This document shows, piece by piece, positions 55,113 through 64,000 of a stretch of DNA of 64,000 bases; within the stretch, counting starts at the first letter, position 1; each line of letters begins with the position of its first letter. A model generated the notes under the pieces. It did no database searches, was not told the DNA's origin, and saw only the letters and a list, made by a program, of their open reading frames with translations. Origin of the DNA: Haloactinopolyspora alba (GTDB lineage Bacteria > Actinomycetota > Actinomycetes > Jiangellales > Jiangellaceae); assembly GCF_003014555.1 (NCBI RefSeq), contig NZ_PYGE01000002.1, positions 372,001 to 436,000 on the forward strand, given 5' to 3'. The translations under genes and the position numbers were made by a program.

Positions 55113-56617
55113 CAGCCGAGACGATCCTGCAGATGAGCGACATCGTGAAGACGTTCCCGGGTGTGCGCGCCCTGGACGGCGTCGACCTCGACGTCCGCAA
55201 GGGCGAGGTGCACTGTCTGCTGGGGCAGAACGGCGCCGGCAAGTCCACGCTGATCAAGGTGCTTTCCGGCGCGCACCAGCCCGACAGCGGCACCATCACC
55301 TGGCAGGGCGAGAGGGTCCGGCTGAACACGCCGATGGCGGCGATGAACCAGGGCATCGCGACCATCTACCAGGAGCTCGACCTGGTCGACGGCCTCAGCG
55401 TCGCCGAGAACATCTACCTCGGCCACGAGCTCGCCGCCGCGGGGTTCTCCCGCCACGGCGACACCGAGCGCGCGGCCGGGCGGCTGCTCGAACGGCTCGG
55501 CCACCCGGAGATCTCCCCGCAGCAAGAGGTCGGCAAGCTGCCCGCGGCCGGGCAGCAGATCGTCAGCATGGCCCGGGCGCTGTCGCACGACGTCCAGCTG
55601 ATCGTGATGGACGAACCGTCGGCCGTGCTCGACCAGGAGGAGGTCGGCCGGCTGTTCAGCGTCATCCGTGACCTGACCGCCGACGATATTGCCGTGATCT
55701 ACATCTCGCACCGGCTGGAGGAGATCCGCGAGATCGGCGACCGGGTGACGGTCCTGAAGGACGGCCGCACGGTCGCCACCGGGCTCAGCGCTCCGGACAC
55801 ACCGACGAGCGAGCTCATCCGCGAGATGACCGGCCGCGACGTGGAGTACGCCTTCCCCGAACGCGGCATGACAGCCGAGGACGCGCCAGTGGTGCTGGAC
55901 GTCGCGGGGCTCAGCTCGCCCGGCGACTTCACAGACGTCGACCTGCGCGTGCGCCGCGGCGAGATCGTCGGGCTGGCCGGGCTCGTGGGCTCCGGGCGCT
56001 CGGAGATCCTCGAGACCATCTACGGCGCTCGCAAGGCCGGGTCCGGCAGCGTCACCGTCGACGGCCGGCGGATCCGCCCGGGCTCGGTCGCGGCCGCGGT
56101 CAACGCCGGCGTCGGCCTGTGCCCGGAGGAGCGCAAGACCCAGGGCCTGCTGCTCGACGAGGCGATCTACCGCAACGTCAGCCTGGCGACGCTCGGACGG
56201 TTCGCCCGCGGCGGGTTCCTGCGCCGCGGCGACGAACGTGCGCAGGCCGAGCAGCACGTCCGCGCGCTGGACGTTCGGCCCGCGGACGTCGAGCGCACGG
56301 CGGGCACCCTGTCCGGCGGCAACCAGCAGAAGATCGTGCTCGCGCGCTGGCTGCTGCGCGAGTGTCGCGTGCTGCTGCTGGACGAGCCCACCCGTGGCGT
56401 CGACGTCGGCGCCCGCAGTGAGCTGTACGCGCTGGTGCGCCGACTGGCCGACGAAGGTGTGGCCGTCGTGCTCGTCAGCAGCGAGATCCCCGAGGTCCTC
56501 GGCCTGGCCGACCGGGTGCTGGTGCTCAGCGAAGGACACGTGGTGCACGAAGGACAGGCCGACGACATCGACGAGCACCAGGTGCTCGACCTGGTGATGG
56601 AAGGGAGCGCGGCATGA
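55109..56617 (+). CDS. Sugar ABC importer ATP-binding protein, RbsA-like (second system)
   Basis: This 502-residue tandem ATPase has first-half Walker A GQNGAGKST near residue 40 and Walker B LIVMDEPSAVLDQEE. The second half starts near residue 255, with degenerate Walker A GLVGSGRSE, signature LSGGNQQKI and Walker B LLLDEPTRGVD. It pairs with the single permease downstream. The start overlaps the ROK-3 stop and the end overlaps the permease ATG, consistent with tight coupling. Confidence 0.94.
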   Translation: MTAETILQMSDIVKTFPGVRALDGVDLDVRKGEVHCLLGQNGAGKSTLIKVLSGAHQPDSGTITWQGERVRLNTPMAAMNQGIATIYQELDLVDGLSVAENIYLGHELAAAGFSRHGDTERAAGRLLERLGHPEISPQQEVGKLPAAGQQIVSMARALSHDVQLIVMDEPSAVLDQEEVGRLFSVIRDLTADDIAVIYISHRLEEIREIGDRVTVLKDGRTVATGLSAPDTPTSELIREMTGRDVEYAFPERGMTAEDAPVVLDVAGLSSPGDFTDVDLRVRRGEIVGLAGLVGSGRSEILETIYGARKAGSGSVTVDGRRIRPGSVAAAVNAGVGLCPEERKTQGLLLDEAIYRNVSLATLGRFARGGFLRRGDERAQAEQHVRALDVRPADVERTAGTLSGGNQQKIVLARWLLRECRVLLLDEPTRGVDVGARSELYALVRRLADEGVAVVLVSSEIPEVLGLADRVLVLSEGHVVHEGQADDIDEHQVLDLVMEGSAA

Positions 56618-57675
56618 GCGAACAGACGCCGGTTCCGCAGGCGACCACGTCGCCGGCGGACGAGCACCGGCGCGTCGAGTCCGTCGAGGGGGCACCGCGT
56701 GGCTCCGCGTTCGGGCGGTTCATGAGCAGCTCGGCGGGCCGGAACGTCGGGCTCGTCGTCGCGTTGCTGGTGTTGTGCGTCGTCGGCGCGGCCACCACGG
56801 GCCAGCTCTTCGTGGACGTCGACAACGCCATGACGATCCTCCGGTACGCCTCGGTCATCGGTGTGGTGGCCATCGGGATGACGTTCGTCGTCACCGGCGG
56901 CGGCTTCGACCTGTCGGTAGGGGCGATCGTCGCGCTGGCGTCGATCTGGTCGACGACCGTGGCGACCCAGACGATGGCCCAGGACTTCCACTGGATCGTC
57001 ATGGTGTTCACGGCCATCGCGGTCGGCGCCGGCTGCGGCCTCGTCAACGGAGTGCTGATCGCCTACGGGAAGATGGCGCCGTTCATCGCGACGCTGGCGA
57101 TGATGGCCGCCGCCCGTGGCCTCGCGGAGATGATCTCCGACAAGCGGACCCAACTTGTCGACGTGCAAGGGTTCGGCGACTTCTTCAGCGGCGATTTCCT
57201 GGGACTGCCGGTGCTGGTGTGGATCTTTGCCGTGGTCTGCGCCGTCGCCTGGGTACTGCTGAACCGGACGACCTTCGGCCGGCGCACCATCGCCGTCGGC
57301 GGCAACGCGACCGCGGCCCGGCTCGCCGGCATCGCGGTCAATCGGCACACGGTGTTGCTGTACGTCCTCGTCGGCGTCGCGTGCGGCATCGCCGCGGTGA
57401 TGCTCACCGCCCGGACCTCCACCGGGAGCGCGCAGCACGGTCTGCTGTACGAGCTCGACGCCATCGCCATGGTCGTCATCGGGGGGACCCTACTGGGCGG
57501 CGGGCGAGGCACGATCGTCGGCACGATCTTCGGCGTGCTGATCTTCAGCACGCTGACCAACGTGTTCACCCTCAACAACCTCGACACGTCCACCCAGGCG
57601 GTCGCGAAGGGCGCGATCATCGTCATCGCCGTCCTGTTGCAGCAGCGGGTCGCCGCACGTAGCGACACCAGCTAG
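56614..57675 (+). CDS. Sugar ABC importer permease, RbsC-like (second system)
   Basis: This 353-residue membrane protein has about 8-9 spans after a hydrophilic N terminus of 40 residues. Motifs are AIGMTFVVTGGGFDLSVGAIVALAS, APFIATLAMMAAARGLAEM, IAVGGNATAARLAGIAVNRH and AMVVIGGTLLGGGRGTIVG. A single permease gene implies a homodimer, unlike the first system. ATG 56614 overlaps the ATPase stop (ATGA). Confidence 0.93.
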   Translation: MSEQTPVPQATTSPADEHRRVESVEGAPRGSAFGRFMSSSAGRNVGLVVALLVLCVVGAATTGQLFVDVDNAMTILRYASVIGVVAIGMTFVVTGGGFDLSVGAIVALASIWSTTVATQTMAQDFHWIVMVFTAIAVGAGCGLVNGVLIAYGKMAPFIATLAMMAAARGLAEMISDKRTQLVDVQGFGDFFSGDFLGLPVLVWIFAVVCAVAWVLLNRTTFGRRTIAVGGNATAARLAGIAVNRHTVLLYVLVGVACGIAAVMLTARTSTGSAQHGLLYELDAIAMVVIGGTLLGGGRGTIVGTIFGVLIFSTLTNVFTLNNLDTSTQAVAKGAIIVIAVLLQQRVAARSDTS

Positions 57676-57754
57676 CTCGCCAGACGACGCGGTCCGTCGC
57701 GCATGGGCGGCGTCCCAGATTCGGTCACCACATCGACCACCACGAGGAGATCTC

Positions 57755-58828
57755 ATGTTCACACCGACGAATCGGCCGCACCGCCGATTGCTGGCGTCCG
57801 CGGCAGCCGTGTTCGCCGCCGGCGCGCTCGTGGTCGGCTGCACCAGCAACGAACCCGAAGAAGAGGCCAACGCCGGCGGAGACGGCGGTGAGGGCGGTAA
57901 CGCCGAACCGGCCGGCGGCAACAACGAGCCCGGCGAAGAAGTCACCATCGGCTTCTCCGGCCCCGAGGCCGACCACGGCTGGCTGGCCGCGGTCACCGAC
58001 TCCGCGGTCGCCGAGGCGGAGAGTTTCGAGGACGTCACACTCCAGGTCGCCGAGGGCACCAACGACGCGAACCTGCAGATCAGCCAGATCGAGACCTTCA
58101 TCAACCAGGAGGTCGACGCGATCGTCGTGCTACCCAGTGACGGCGCGCAGCTCACCGAGGTGGCGACGCGGGCGATGGATGCGGGCATCCCGGTGGTCAA
58201 CGTGGACCGGGAGTTCTCCAGCCCGGACGCGTCGCGCACCACGATCCTCGGTGACAACTACGGCATGGGCGTGACCGCCGGCACCTACGCGTGCCAGCTG
58301 ATCGAGGAGAACGACATCCAGGACCCGGTGATCGCCGAGATCGCCGGCATCGACTCGCTGCCGCTGACCCAGGACCGCACCCAGGGCTTCAACGACGCCC
58401 TGGACAAGTGCGGGCAGACCGTGGACAACCGGGTCGCGGCCGAGTTCACGGTCGAGTCCGGCGAGGCCGCGGCGTCGAACCTGCTGCAGGCCGCGCCGCA
58501 GATCGACATCATCTGGAACCACGACGACGACCAGGGCGTCGGCGTCAAGCAGGCCTTCGACAACGCCGGGCGGGACGAGTTCTTCTTCATCGGCGGCGCC
58601 GGCTCGGCGAACGCGATGCGCTGGATCAAGAACGGCGAGATGGAGGCGACGGTCCTCTACCCGCCGACACAGGCTGCGGACGGCATCCGGCTCGCCCGGC
58701 TGCTGGCGCAGGACAAGGGGATGTCGGACCTGGTGCAGGAGGACGTGCCGCGGCGGATCGTCCTGGACGCTCCGCTGGTGACCGCGGAGAACGTCGACCA
58801 GTACATGCACCTGGGCTTCGAGTCCTGA
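57755..58828 (+). CDS. Sugar ABC importer substrate-binding lipoprotein (second system)
   Basis: This 357-residue protein has a lipobox (ALVVGCTSNEP, Cys near residue 29), then a Gly/Glu/Asn-rich linker to about residue 62 and a type I periplasmic-binding fold of the ribose type. Visible parts are EVTIGFSGPEADHGWLAAVTD, QISQIETFINQEVDAIVVLPSDG, GIPVVNVDREF, and WNHDDDQGVGVKQAFDNAGRDEFFFIGGAG. ACGAGGAG lies about 7 bp upstream of ATG 57755. It completes the second importer. Confidence 0.93.
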   Translation: MFTPTNRPHRRLLASAAAVFAAGALVVGCTSNEPEEEANAGGDGGEGGNAEPAGGNNEPGEEVTIGFSGPEADHGWLAAVTDSAVAEAESFEDVTLQVAEGTNDANLQISQIETFINQEVDAIVVLPSDGAQLTEVATRAMDAGIPVVNVDREFSSPDASRTTILGDNYGMGVTAGTYACQLIEENDIQDPVIAEIAGIDSLPLTQDRTQGFNDALDKCGQTVDNRVAAEFTVESGEAAASNLLQAAPQIDIIWNHDDDQGVGVKQAFDNAGRDEFFFIGGAGSANAMRWIKNGEMEATVLYPPTQAADGIRLARLLAQDKGMSDLVQEDVPRRIVLDAPLVTAENVDQYMHLGFES

Positions 58829-58841
58829 TCAACCACGTCGG

Positions 58842-58899
58842 CCCGGGCGCGGCTGTCCGGACGGCCGCGGCCGTCTCCGCAGCGGCCGCCGCGCCCGGG
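58842..58899 (+). terminator. GC-rich stem-loop between binding-protein and dehydrogenase genes
   Basis: Exact 12-base arms CCCGGGCGCGGC (58842-58853) and its complement (58888-58899) enclose a GC-rich loop with further pairing. It begins 14 bp after the stop codon and ends 32 bp before the next start. It may reduce read-through and give the binding protein a higher mRNA level. Confidence 0.6.
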
Positions 58900-58931
58900 A
58901 CCGTCGGCGATGGCGAACGGAAGGCATCGAC

Positions 58932-60176
58932 ATGACCCTAGATGGCAAGCCGGCGCTGGGGATCGGCATGGTGGGCTACTCGTTCATGGGAGTCGCGCAC
59001 TCCCATGCCTGGCGCGACGCGTCGAGCTTCTTCGACGTGGCGCTCGTGCCGCGGTTGCGAGTGCTCGCCGGCCGTAACGAGCAGGCCGCGCGTGACGTGG
59101 CCTCCCGGTTCGGCTGGGAGAGCGTCGTACCCGACTGGCAGAGCCTGGTGCACCGCACGGACGTCGACCTGGTCGACGTGTGCACGCCCGGCGACACGCA
59201 CGCCGAGATCGCTATCGCGGCGCTCGAGGCCGGCAAGCACGTGCTGTGCGAGAAGCCGCTGGCGAACACCGTCGCGGAGGCCGAGGCGATGACGCGGGCG
59301 GCCGACCGAGCCGCCGAGTCCGGCGTGCGGAGCATGGTGGGCTTCACCTACCGCCGGGTCCCGGCCATCGCGCTGGCGCGGCGGCTCGTCGCGGACGGGA
59401 CGGTCGGCGAGATCCGGCACGTGCGCGCCCAGTACCTGCAGGACTGGGCGAGCGACCCGGACGTCCCGCTGAACTGGCGGTTGCAGAAGGAGCGTGCCGG
59501 TTCGGGCGCGCTCGGCGACATCGGTGCGCACATCGTCGACCTCACGCAGTTCATCACCGGCGAGCGCATCACCGGTGTCAGCGCCATGCTCGACACGTTC
59601 GTGACCGAGCGTCCGGTGGCCGAGGGGGACTCCGTGTCCACGCCGAACAGTCTGTCCGGCGCGGCCGACGCACCTTCGGACAAACTGTCGCCGGCCTCAG
59701 CGGCGACGAGTGCCTCGGCCGGTCGCGGACAGGTCACCGTCGACGACGCAGCGACGTTCCTGGCGCGGTTCACCGGCGGCGCGATGGCGACGTTCGAGGC
59801 GACCAGGTTCGCCTCCGGCCGGAAGAACTCGATCCGGATCGAGATCAACGGGTCCGCCGGCAGCCTCGCGTTCGATTTCGAGGACATGAACGTGCTGCAC
59901 GTCCACGACCACACCGAGGACCCGGCCCGAGGCGGGTTCCGGCGGGTGCTGGTCACCGAGTCCGACCATCCGTACCTCGCGGCCTGGTGGCCGCCGGGCC
60001 ACCTGCTCGGTTACGAGCACTCGTTCACGCACCAGGCGGTCGACCTGGTGACGGCCATCGCCGACGGCGCCGACCCGTGGCCGTCGTTCGCCGACGGTCT
60101 CGCGGTGCAGCGGGTGCTGGCCGCGGTGGAGGCCAGCGCCGCCGGCAAGAGCGTATGGACGGAGGTGCCCACCTGA
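58932..60176 (+). CDS. Gfo/Idh/MocA family NAD(P)-dependent sugar dehydrogenase (second)
   Basis: This 414-residue oxidoreductase has a Rossmann start (GIGMVGYSFMGVAHSHAW) and CEKPLANT near residue 110. The substrate domain contains VRAQYLQDWASDPDVPLNWRLQKERAGSGALGDIGAHIVDLTQF, with the GDIGxHxxD catalytic motif near 195-202. An insertion of about 45 residues (225-270, Ser/Ala-rich) is absent from the first copy. It lies between the second importer and another ThuA-dehydrogenase protein. Its residues suggest a ThuB-like or inositol/glucoside dehydrogenase; specificity is not determined. Confidence 0.9.
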   Translation: MTLDGKPALGIGMVGYSFMGVAHSHAWRDASSFFDVALVPRLRVLAGRNEQAARDVASRFGWESVVPDWQSLVHRTDVDLVDVCTPGDTHAEIAIAALEAGKHVLCEKPLANTVAEAEAMTRAADRAAESGVRSMVGFTYRRVPAIALARRLVADGTVGEIRHVRAQYLQDWASDPDVPLNWRLQKERAGSGALGDIGAHIVDLTQFITGERITGVSAMLDTFVTERPVAEGDSVSTPNSLSGAADAPSDKLSPASAATSASAGRGQVTVDDAATFLARFTGGAMATFEATRFASGRKNSIRIEINGSAGSLAFDFEDMNVLHVHDHTEDPARGGFRRVLVTESDHPYLAAWWPPGHLLGYEHSFTHQAVDLVTAIADGADPWPSFADGLAVQRVLAAVEASAAGKSVWTEVPT

Positions 60177-60315
60177 CCCCGAGCCGGACGTGGGGCGCCA
60201 CTCCGGAACACCGACGACATCCGATGACCATCGACAGGGCCGAGAGCAGACCCCGGGGGGTTCACCCCGGTGCGGGGCGCACGTGTACGTACCCGACAGT
60301 CGTGAGGAGACTGTG

Positions 60316-63300
60316 GTGAGACAACTCTCGCAACGCGCTCGCCGGACGGCGAGGCGACTCGTGGCCGGCAGCCTGGCTGCCGGAGTCGCGGTACCTGTGG
60401 GTATCGCCGCTCTCGCGCCCACCGCCACCGCCCATCCGGGCCACGGCGGCTACTCGGTCCTGGTGTTCTCGAAGACGGAGGGGTTCCGGCACGGGTCCAT
60501 CCCGGACGGGGTCGCCGCCATCGAACAGCTGGGAGCAGAGCACGACTTCCAGGTCGACGCGACCGAGGACTCCGCGGCGTTCACCGACGACAACCTGGCG
60601 CAGTACGACGTCGTGGTGTGGCTGTCCACGACCGGTGACGTGCTCAACGCCGACCAGCAGGCGGCCTTCGAACGCTACATCGCCGACGGAGGTGGCTACG
60701 CGGGCATCCACTCCGCGTCCGACACCGAGTACGACTGGGCGTGGTACGGCGACCTGGTCGGCGCGTACTTCGCCGGCCACCCGGCGCAGCAGGACGCGAC
60801 GGTGAAGGTCGAGGATCCGGCGCACCCGTCGACCCAGCACCTCGACCCCGCCTGGGACCGCTTCGACGAGTGGTACAACTACCAGGCCAACCCCCGCGGC
60901 GACGTGCACGTGCTCGCGTCGCTGGACGAGTCGTCGTACGACGCGGGTGGCGGCGCCATGGGCAGCGACCACCCGATCAGCTGGTGCCAGAACTTCGACG
61001 GCGGCCGCTCCTGGTACACCGGCATGGGGCACACCGTCGACTCGTTCAGCGAGCCGGAGTTCCTCGAGCACATCCTGGGTGGCATCGAGACCGCGGCGGG
61101 GGTGACGCCGGCGAACTGTGCGGCGAGCCAGCCGGGCAGCTTCGAGAAGGTCACGCTGGACGACACCACGAGCAACCCGATGGAGCTGGCGGTCGCCGGC
61201 GACGGCCGGGTGTTCTACATCGAGCGCAACGGCGAGGTGCGACTGATCCGTCCCGACGGGTCCGCGACGACGGTCGGCGCGGTGGACGTCTACACCGGTC
61301 AGGAGTTCGGGCTGACGGGTATCGCGCTCGACCCGGACTTCGCCACGAACAACTGGATTTACCTGACCTACGCGCCGGCCGGTGACCAGGCCGTCGACCG
61401 GGTGTCCCGGTTCACGCTGAACGGCGAGACGCTGGACCCGGCGAGCGAGCAGGTGGTTCTGGAGTTCCCGACGAACCGGGACGAGTGCTGCCACGCCGGT
61501 GGCGCCCTGGAGTTCGACGGCAACGGTGACCTGTACCTCGCCACCGGGGACAACACGAACCCGTTCTCGTCGCAAGGGTACGCGCCCATCGACGAGCAGC
61601 CGGGGCGCGAGCTGTGGGACGCGCAGCGCACGTCGGCGAACTCGAACAGCCTGAGCGGCAAGGTGCTGCGGATCCACCCGGAGGACGACGGCTCGTACAC
61701 GATCCCCGAGGGCAACCTGTTCCCGGAGTCCGAGGACACGCAGGACAAGACCCGTCCGGAGATCTACGCGATGGGCTTCCGCAACCCGTTCCGTATCGGC
61801 ATCGATCCGGCGACGGACAAGCTGATGGTCGGCGACTACGGCCCGGACGCCAACAGCGCGAACCCCGATCGCGGCCCGGACGGCCGGGTGGAGTGGAACA
61901 TCGTGGACGAGCCCGGCTTCTACGGCTGGCCGTACTGCGTCGGCGACAACACGCCGTACATCGACTACGACTTCGCGACCGGCGAGTCCGGCGAGGCGTT
62001 CGACTGCGCCGGCGGCCCGGTGAACGACTCACCGAACAACACCGGCATCACCCAGCTCCCGCCCGCGGTCGAGGCGGAGGTCTGGTACGGCTATTCGCCC
62101 AACCCGCAGTTCCCCGAGATCGGCGGGGGCGGCGCGCCGATGGCCGGCGGCGTCTACCGCTACGACCCGTCCGTCGAGTCCGACCGGCAGTGGCCGGCCT
62201 ACTGGGACGGCAAGGCCGTCTTCGCCGAGTGGAACCAGGGCAACCTGTACAGCTTCCAGCTCGACGGCGCCGGCAGCGCGGTCACCGACATCAACGCGCT
62301 GTTCCCGGACATGCAGTTCCTGCGTCCGCACGCGATGGAGTGGGGCCCGGACGGCGCGCTGTACCTGATCGAGTGGGGCAGCGGCTTCGGTGGTGACAAC
62401 GCCGACTCCGGCGTCTACCGCATCGACCACGTCCAGGGTGAGCGGGCACCGATCGCACGCATCGATGCCGGTCCGTTGTCCGGGCCGACCCCGCTCGAGG
62501 TGAACTTCGACGCCTCGGGGTCGATCGACCCGGAGGCCACGACGCTGACGTACGAGTGGGACTTCGACGGCGACGGGACCGTCGACTCCACCGAACCGAC
62601 CGTCAGCCACACCTACACCGAACCCGGCGACTACACGGTGGCGCTGACGGTCACCGACGCCGACGGGCAGCAGGACATCGCGAACGTCGAGGTGACGGCC
62701 GGTAACACCGCACCCGAGATCACCGTTACCGCGCCCGCCGACGGCGGGTTCTTCGAGTTCGGCGACACCATCGCCTACGAGGTCAGTGTCACCGACGCCG
62801 AGGACGGCGAGGGCGTGTGCGACCGGATCGTCACCCAGCCGGGGCTCGGGCACAACGACCACTCGCACGAGTACGAGGAGAACTTCGGCTGCACGGGCAC
62901 CTTCGAACTGCCCGGCGACGAGGGCCACACCGGCGCGAACATCTTCGGCACCGTCACGGTGACCTACACCGACGACGGTGCTCCCGGTGTCAGCCCGCTC
63001 ACCAGCCGGGAGGTGCTGGTCCTGCAGCCCAAGCGCCGTCAGGCCGAGCACTTCGACGAGACGGGACGGCTGGCGGGGTCCGACGCGGGCGGCGACCCCG
63101 GTGTTCAGACCGAGGAGACCGGCGACACCGCCGGCGGCGGTCAGAACGTCGGGTTCATCGAGGACGGCGACTGGTGGTCGTGGGACCCGATGAACCTCAC
63201 CGCCATCGACGACATCACGCTGCGGGCCGCGACCCCCAACATCGGCGCGACCGTGGAGGTGCGTACCGGTGCGCCGGACGGCCCGACGGTGGCGACCATC

Positions 63301-64000
63301 CAGACCGAGCCCACCGGCGACTGGCAGGTGTACGACGAGTTCACCGCGTCGGTCAGCGGCGACACGGCGACGTCGAGCGGACCGCTGTACTTCGTGAAGA
63401 CGACCGGGCAGCTCAACGTCAACTGGGTCGACTTCGGCGGCAAGGGCGTCACCGAGAACCAGCGCCCGGACGTCACCGTCAGCGCCGACCCGGCCAGCGG
63501 CACGGCGCCGCTGGACGTCGGCTTCGCCGCCGAGGCGAGCGATCCCGAGGGCGACACGCCGCTGACGTACGCGTGGCAGTTCGGGGACGGCGGCACCGCG
63601 ACCGGCGCCACCGCCCAGCACACCTACACCGAGGCGGGCACCTACGACGCCGAGGTGACGGTGACCGACGCGCGCGGCGCGGAGGTGACGGAGAGCGTCA
63701 CGGTGGACGTGCAGGACGGCGGCGAACCGCCGGTGTGCCTGAAGGGGCGCTCGGACGCCTTCGACGGCGACACTCTGGACCGCGACCGCTGGACGACGGT
63801 GGTCCGCGAGAACCAGGACCTGGCCGTGCAGGACGGTCATCTGGTGCTGCCGGCAACGAGCACCGACATCTACGGCACCAACAACACGGACACGCCGAAC
63901 ATCGTCCTGCAGGACCTGCCGGACGGCGAGTTCACGGCCACGGCGAAGCTGACCATGCAGGCCTACCGGGCGTACCAGCAGGCCGGGCTGGTCATCTACG
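60316..64000 (+). CDS. Secreted ThuA / PQQ-type sugar dehydrogenase multi-domain protein (3' end beyond window)
   Basis: An open frame runs from GTG 60316 to the window edge, at least 1228 residues. The signal peptide is about 1-41 (GIAALAPTATAHPG). Domains: ThuA-like 45-270 (VLVFSKTEGFRHGSIPDG, DTEYDWAWY, HPISWC); propeller 275-708 (CCHAGGALEFDGNGDLYLATGDN near 392, GFRNPFRIGIDP near 490). Then PKD 709-798, the LGHNDHSH-containing domain 799-903, CBM6-like 905-1045, a second PKD 1048-1133 and the start of a ConA-like domain from 1139. GAGGAG lies about 8 bp upstream. It is closest in layout to the 1577-residue protein; whether a DUF1080 domain follows is outside the window. Confidence 0.9.
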   Translation, partial: MRQLSQRARRTARRLVAGSLAAGVAVPVGIAALAPTATAHPGHGGYSVLVFSKTEGFRHGSIPDGVAAIEQLGAEHDFQVDATEDSAAFTDDNLAQYDVVVWLSTTGDVLNADQQAAFERYIADGGGYAGIHSASDTEYDWAWYGDLVGAYFAGHPAQQDATVKVEDPAHPSTQHLDPAWDRFDEWYNYQANPRGDVHVLASLDESSYDAGGGAMGSDHPISWCQNFDGGRSWYTGMGHTVDSFSEPEFLEHILGGIETAAGVTPANCAASQPGSFEKVTLDDTTSNPMELAVAGDGRVFYIERNGEVRLIRPDGSATTVGAVDVYTGQEFGLTGIALDPDFATNNWIYLTYAPAGDQAVDRVSRFTLNGETLDPASEQVVLEFPTNRDECCHAGGALEFDGNGDLYLATGDNTNPFSSQGYAPIDEQPGRELWDAQRTSANSNSLSGKVLRIHPEDDGSYTIPEGNLFPESEDTQDKTRPEIYAMGFRNPFRIGIDPATDKLMVGDYGPDANSANPDRGPDGRVEWNIVDEPGFYGWPYCVGDNTPYIDYDFATGESGEAFDCAGGPVNDSPNNTGITQLPPAVEAEVWYGYSPNPQFPEIGGGGAPMAGGVYRYDPSVESDRQWPAYWDGKAVFAEWNQGNLYSFQLDGAGSAVTDINALFPDMQFLRPHAMEWGPDGALYLIEWGSGFGGDNADSGVYRIDHVQGERAPIARIDAGPLSGPTPLEVNFDASGSIDPEATTLTYEWDFDGDGTVDSTEPTVSHTYTEPGDYTVALTVTDADGQQDIANVEVTAGNTAPEITVTAPADGGFFEFGDTIAYEVSVTDAEDGEGVCDRIVTQPGLGHNDHSHEYEENFGCTGTFELPGDEGHTGANIFGTVTVTYTDDGAPGVSPLTSREVLVLQPKRRQAEHFDETGRLAGSDAGGDPGVQTEETGDTAGGGQNVGFIEDGDWWSWDPMNLTAIDDITLRAATPNIGATVEVRTGAPDGPTVATIQTEPTGDWQVYDEFTASVSGDTATSSGPLYFVKTTGQLNVNWVDFGGKGVTENQRPDVTVSADPASGTAPLDVGFAAEASDPEGDTPLTYAWQFGDGGTATGATAQHTYTEAGTYDAEVTVTDARGAEVTESVTVDVQDGGEPPVCLKGRSDAFDGDTLDRDRWTTVVRENQDLAVQDGHLVLPATSTDIYGTNNTDTPNIVLQDLPDGEFTATAKLTMQAYRAYQQAGLVIY

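Overview
The window is a high-GC (about 70%) Gram-positive actinobacterial chromosome segment. The evidence is near-total G/C at third codon positions, frequent GTG starts, GTGA/ATGA stop-start overlaps, an LPXTG surface protein, a Zur-type regulator next to a zinc ABC transporter, and an actinobacterial set of housekeeping genes (glycyl-tRNA synthetase, DusB, PPDK, dGTPase, DnaG). The several secreted ThuA / PQQ-type sugar dehydrogenase / PKD proteins suggest a Jiangella-like genus; that placement is inference and no rRNA or tRNA gene is present to test it.

The left third (1-20.4 kb) is mostly core. It holds the end of a zinc uptake operon (ZnuC-type ATPase cut by the window edge, ZnuA-type lipoprotein) divergent from a Zur/Fur regulator, a small membrane protein, an ABM-fold protein overlapping a YibE/F membrane protein, glyS, an ABC export pair (ATPase and permease), dusB, a small membrane protein, ppdK, an LPXTG cell-wall protein, L-2-hydroxyglutarate oxidase, dgt, an Fpg/Nei DNA glycosylase, dnaG, a Uma2-like protein whose expected conserved Glu is Gly, and a single-domain ThuA-like protein.

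The middle (20.4-28.7 kb) is accessory sugar and redox metabolism: a GH2 beta-galactosidase, a tiny Cys-pair protein ahead of a DsbA/FrnE-type oxidoreductase, an FGGY xylulokinase-like kinase, and a luciferase-like monooxygenase paired with its FMN reductase. It is framed by two intergenic clusters of the 11-mer GATCAGGTGAC in alternating orientation, which also share a longer unit.

The right half (28.7-64 kb, running off the edge) is one large carbohydrate island. It contains two RbsA/RbsC-type sugar ABC importers, two Gfo/Idh/MocA dehydrogenases, a sugar isomerase/epimerase, three ROK regulators, and four secreted proteins built on a PQQ-type sugar dehydrogenase beta-propeller. Three of these start with a ThuA-like domain and one (1577 aa) also carries a 3-keto-disaccharide hydrolase (DUF1080) domain. 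ThuA and Gfo/Idh/MocA (ThuB) proteins are known in 3-keto-disaccharide metabolism, so the best reading is a system that oxidises and cleaves glycosides outside the cell, imports the products and processes them inside. The substrate is not known.

Many intergenic gaps carry GATC-containing inverted repeats of at least four families, some shared between distant gaps, including a perfect 44-bp palindrome and a perfect 25-bp-arm hairpin. No CRISPR, insertion sequence, phage, tRNA or rRNA gene was seen.
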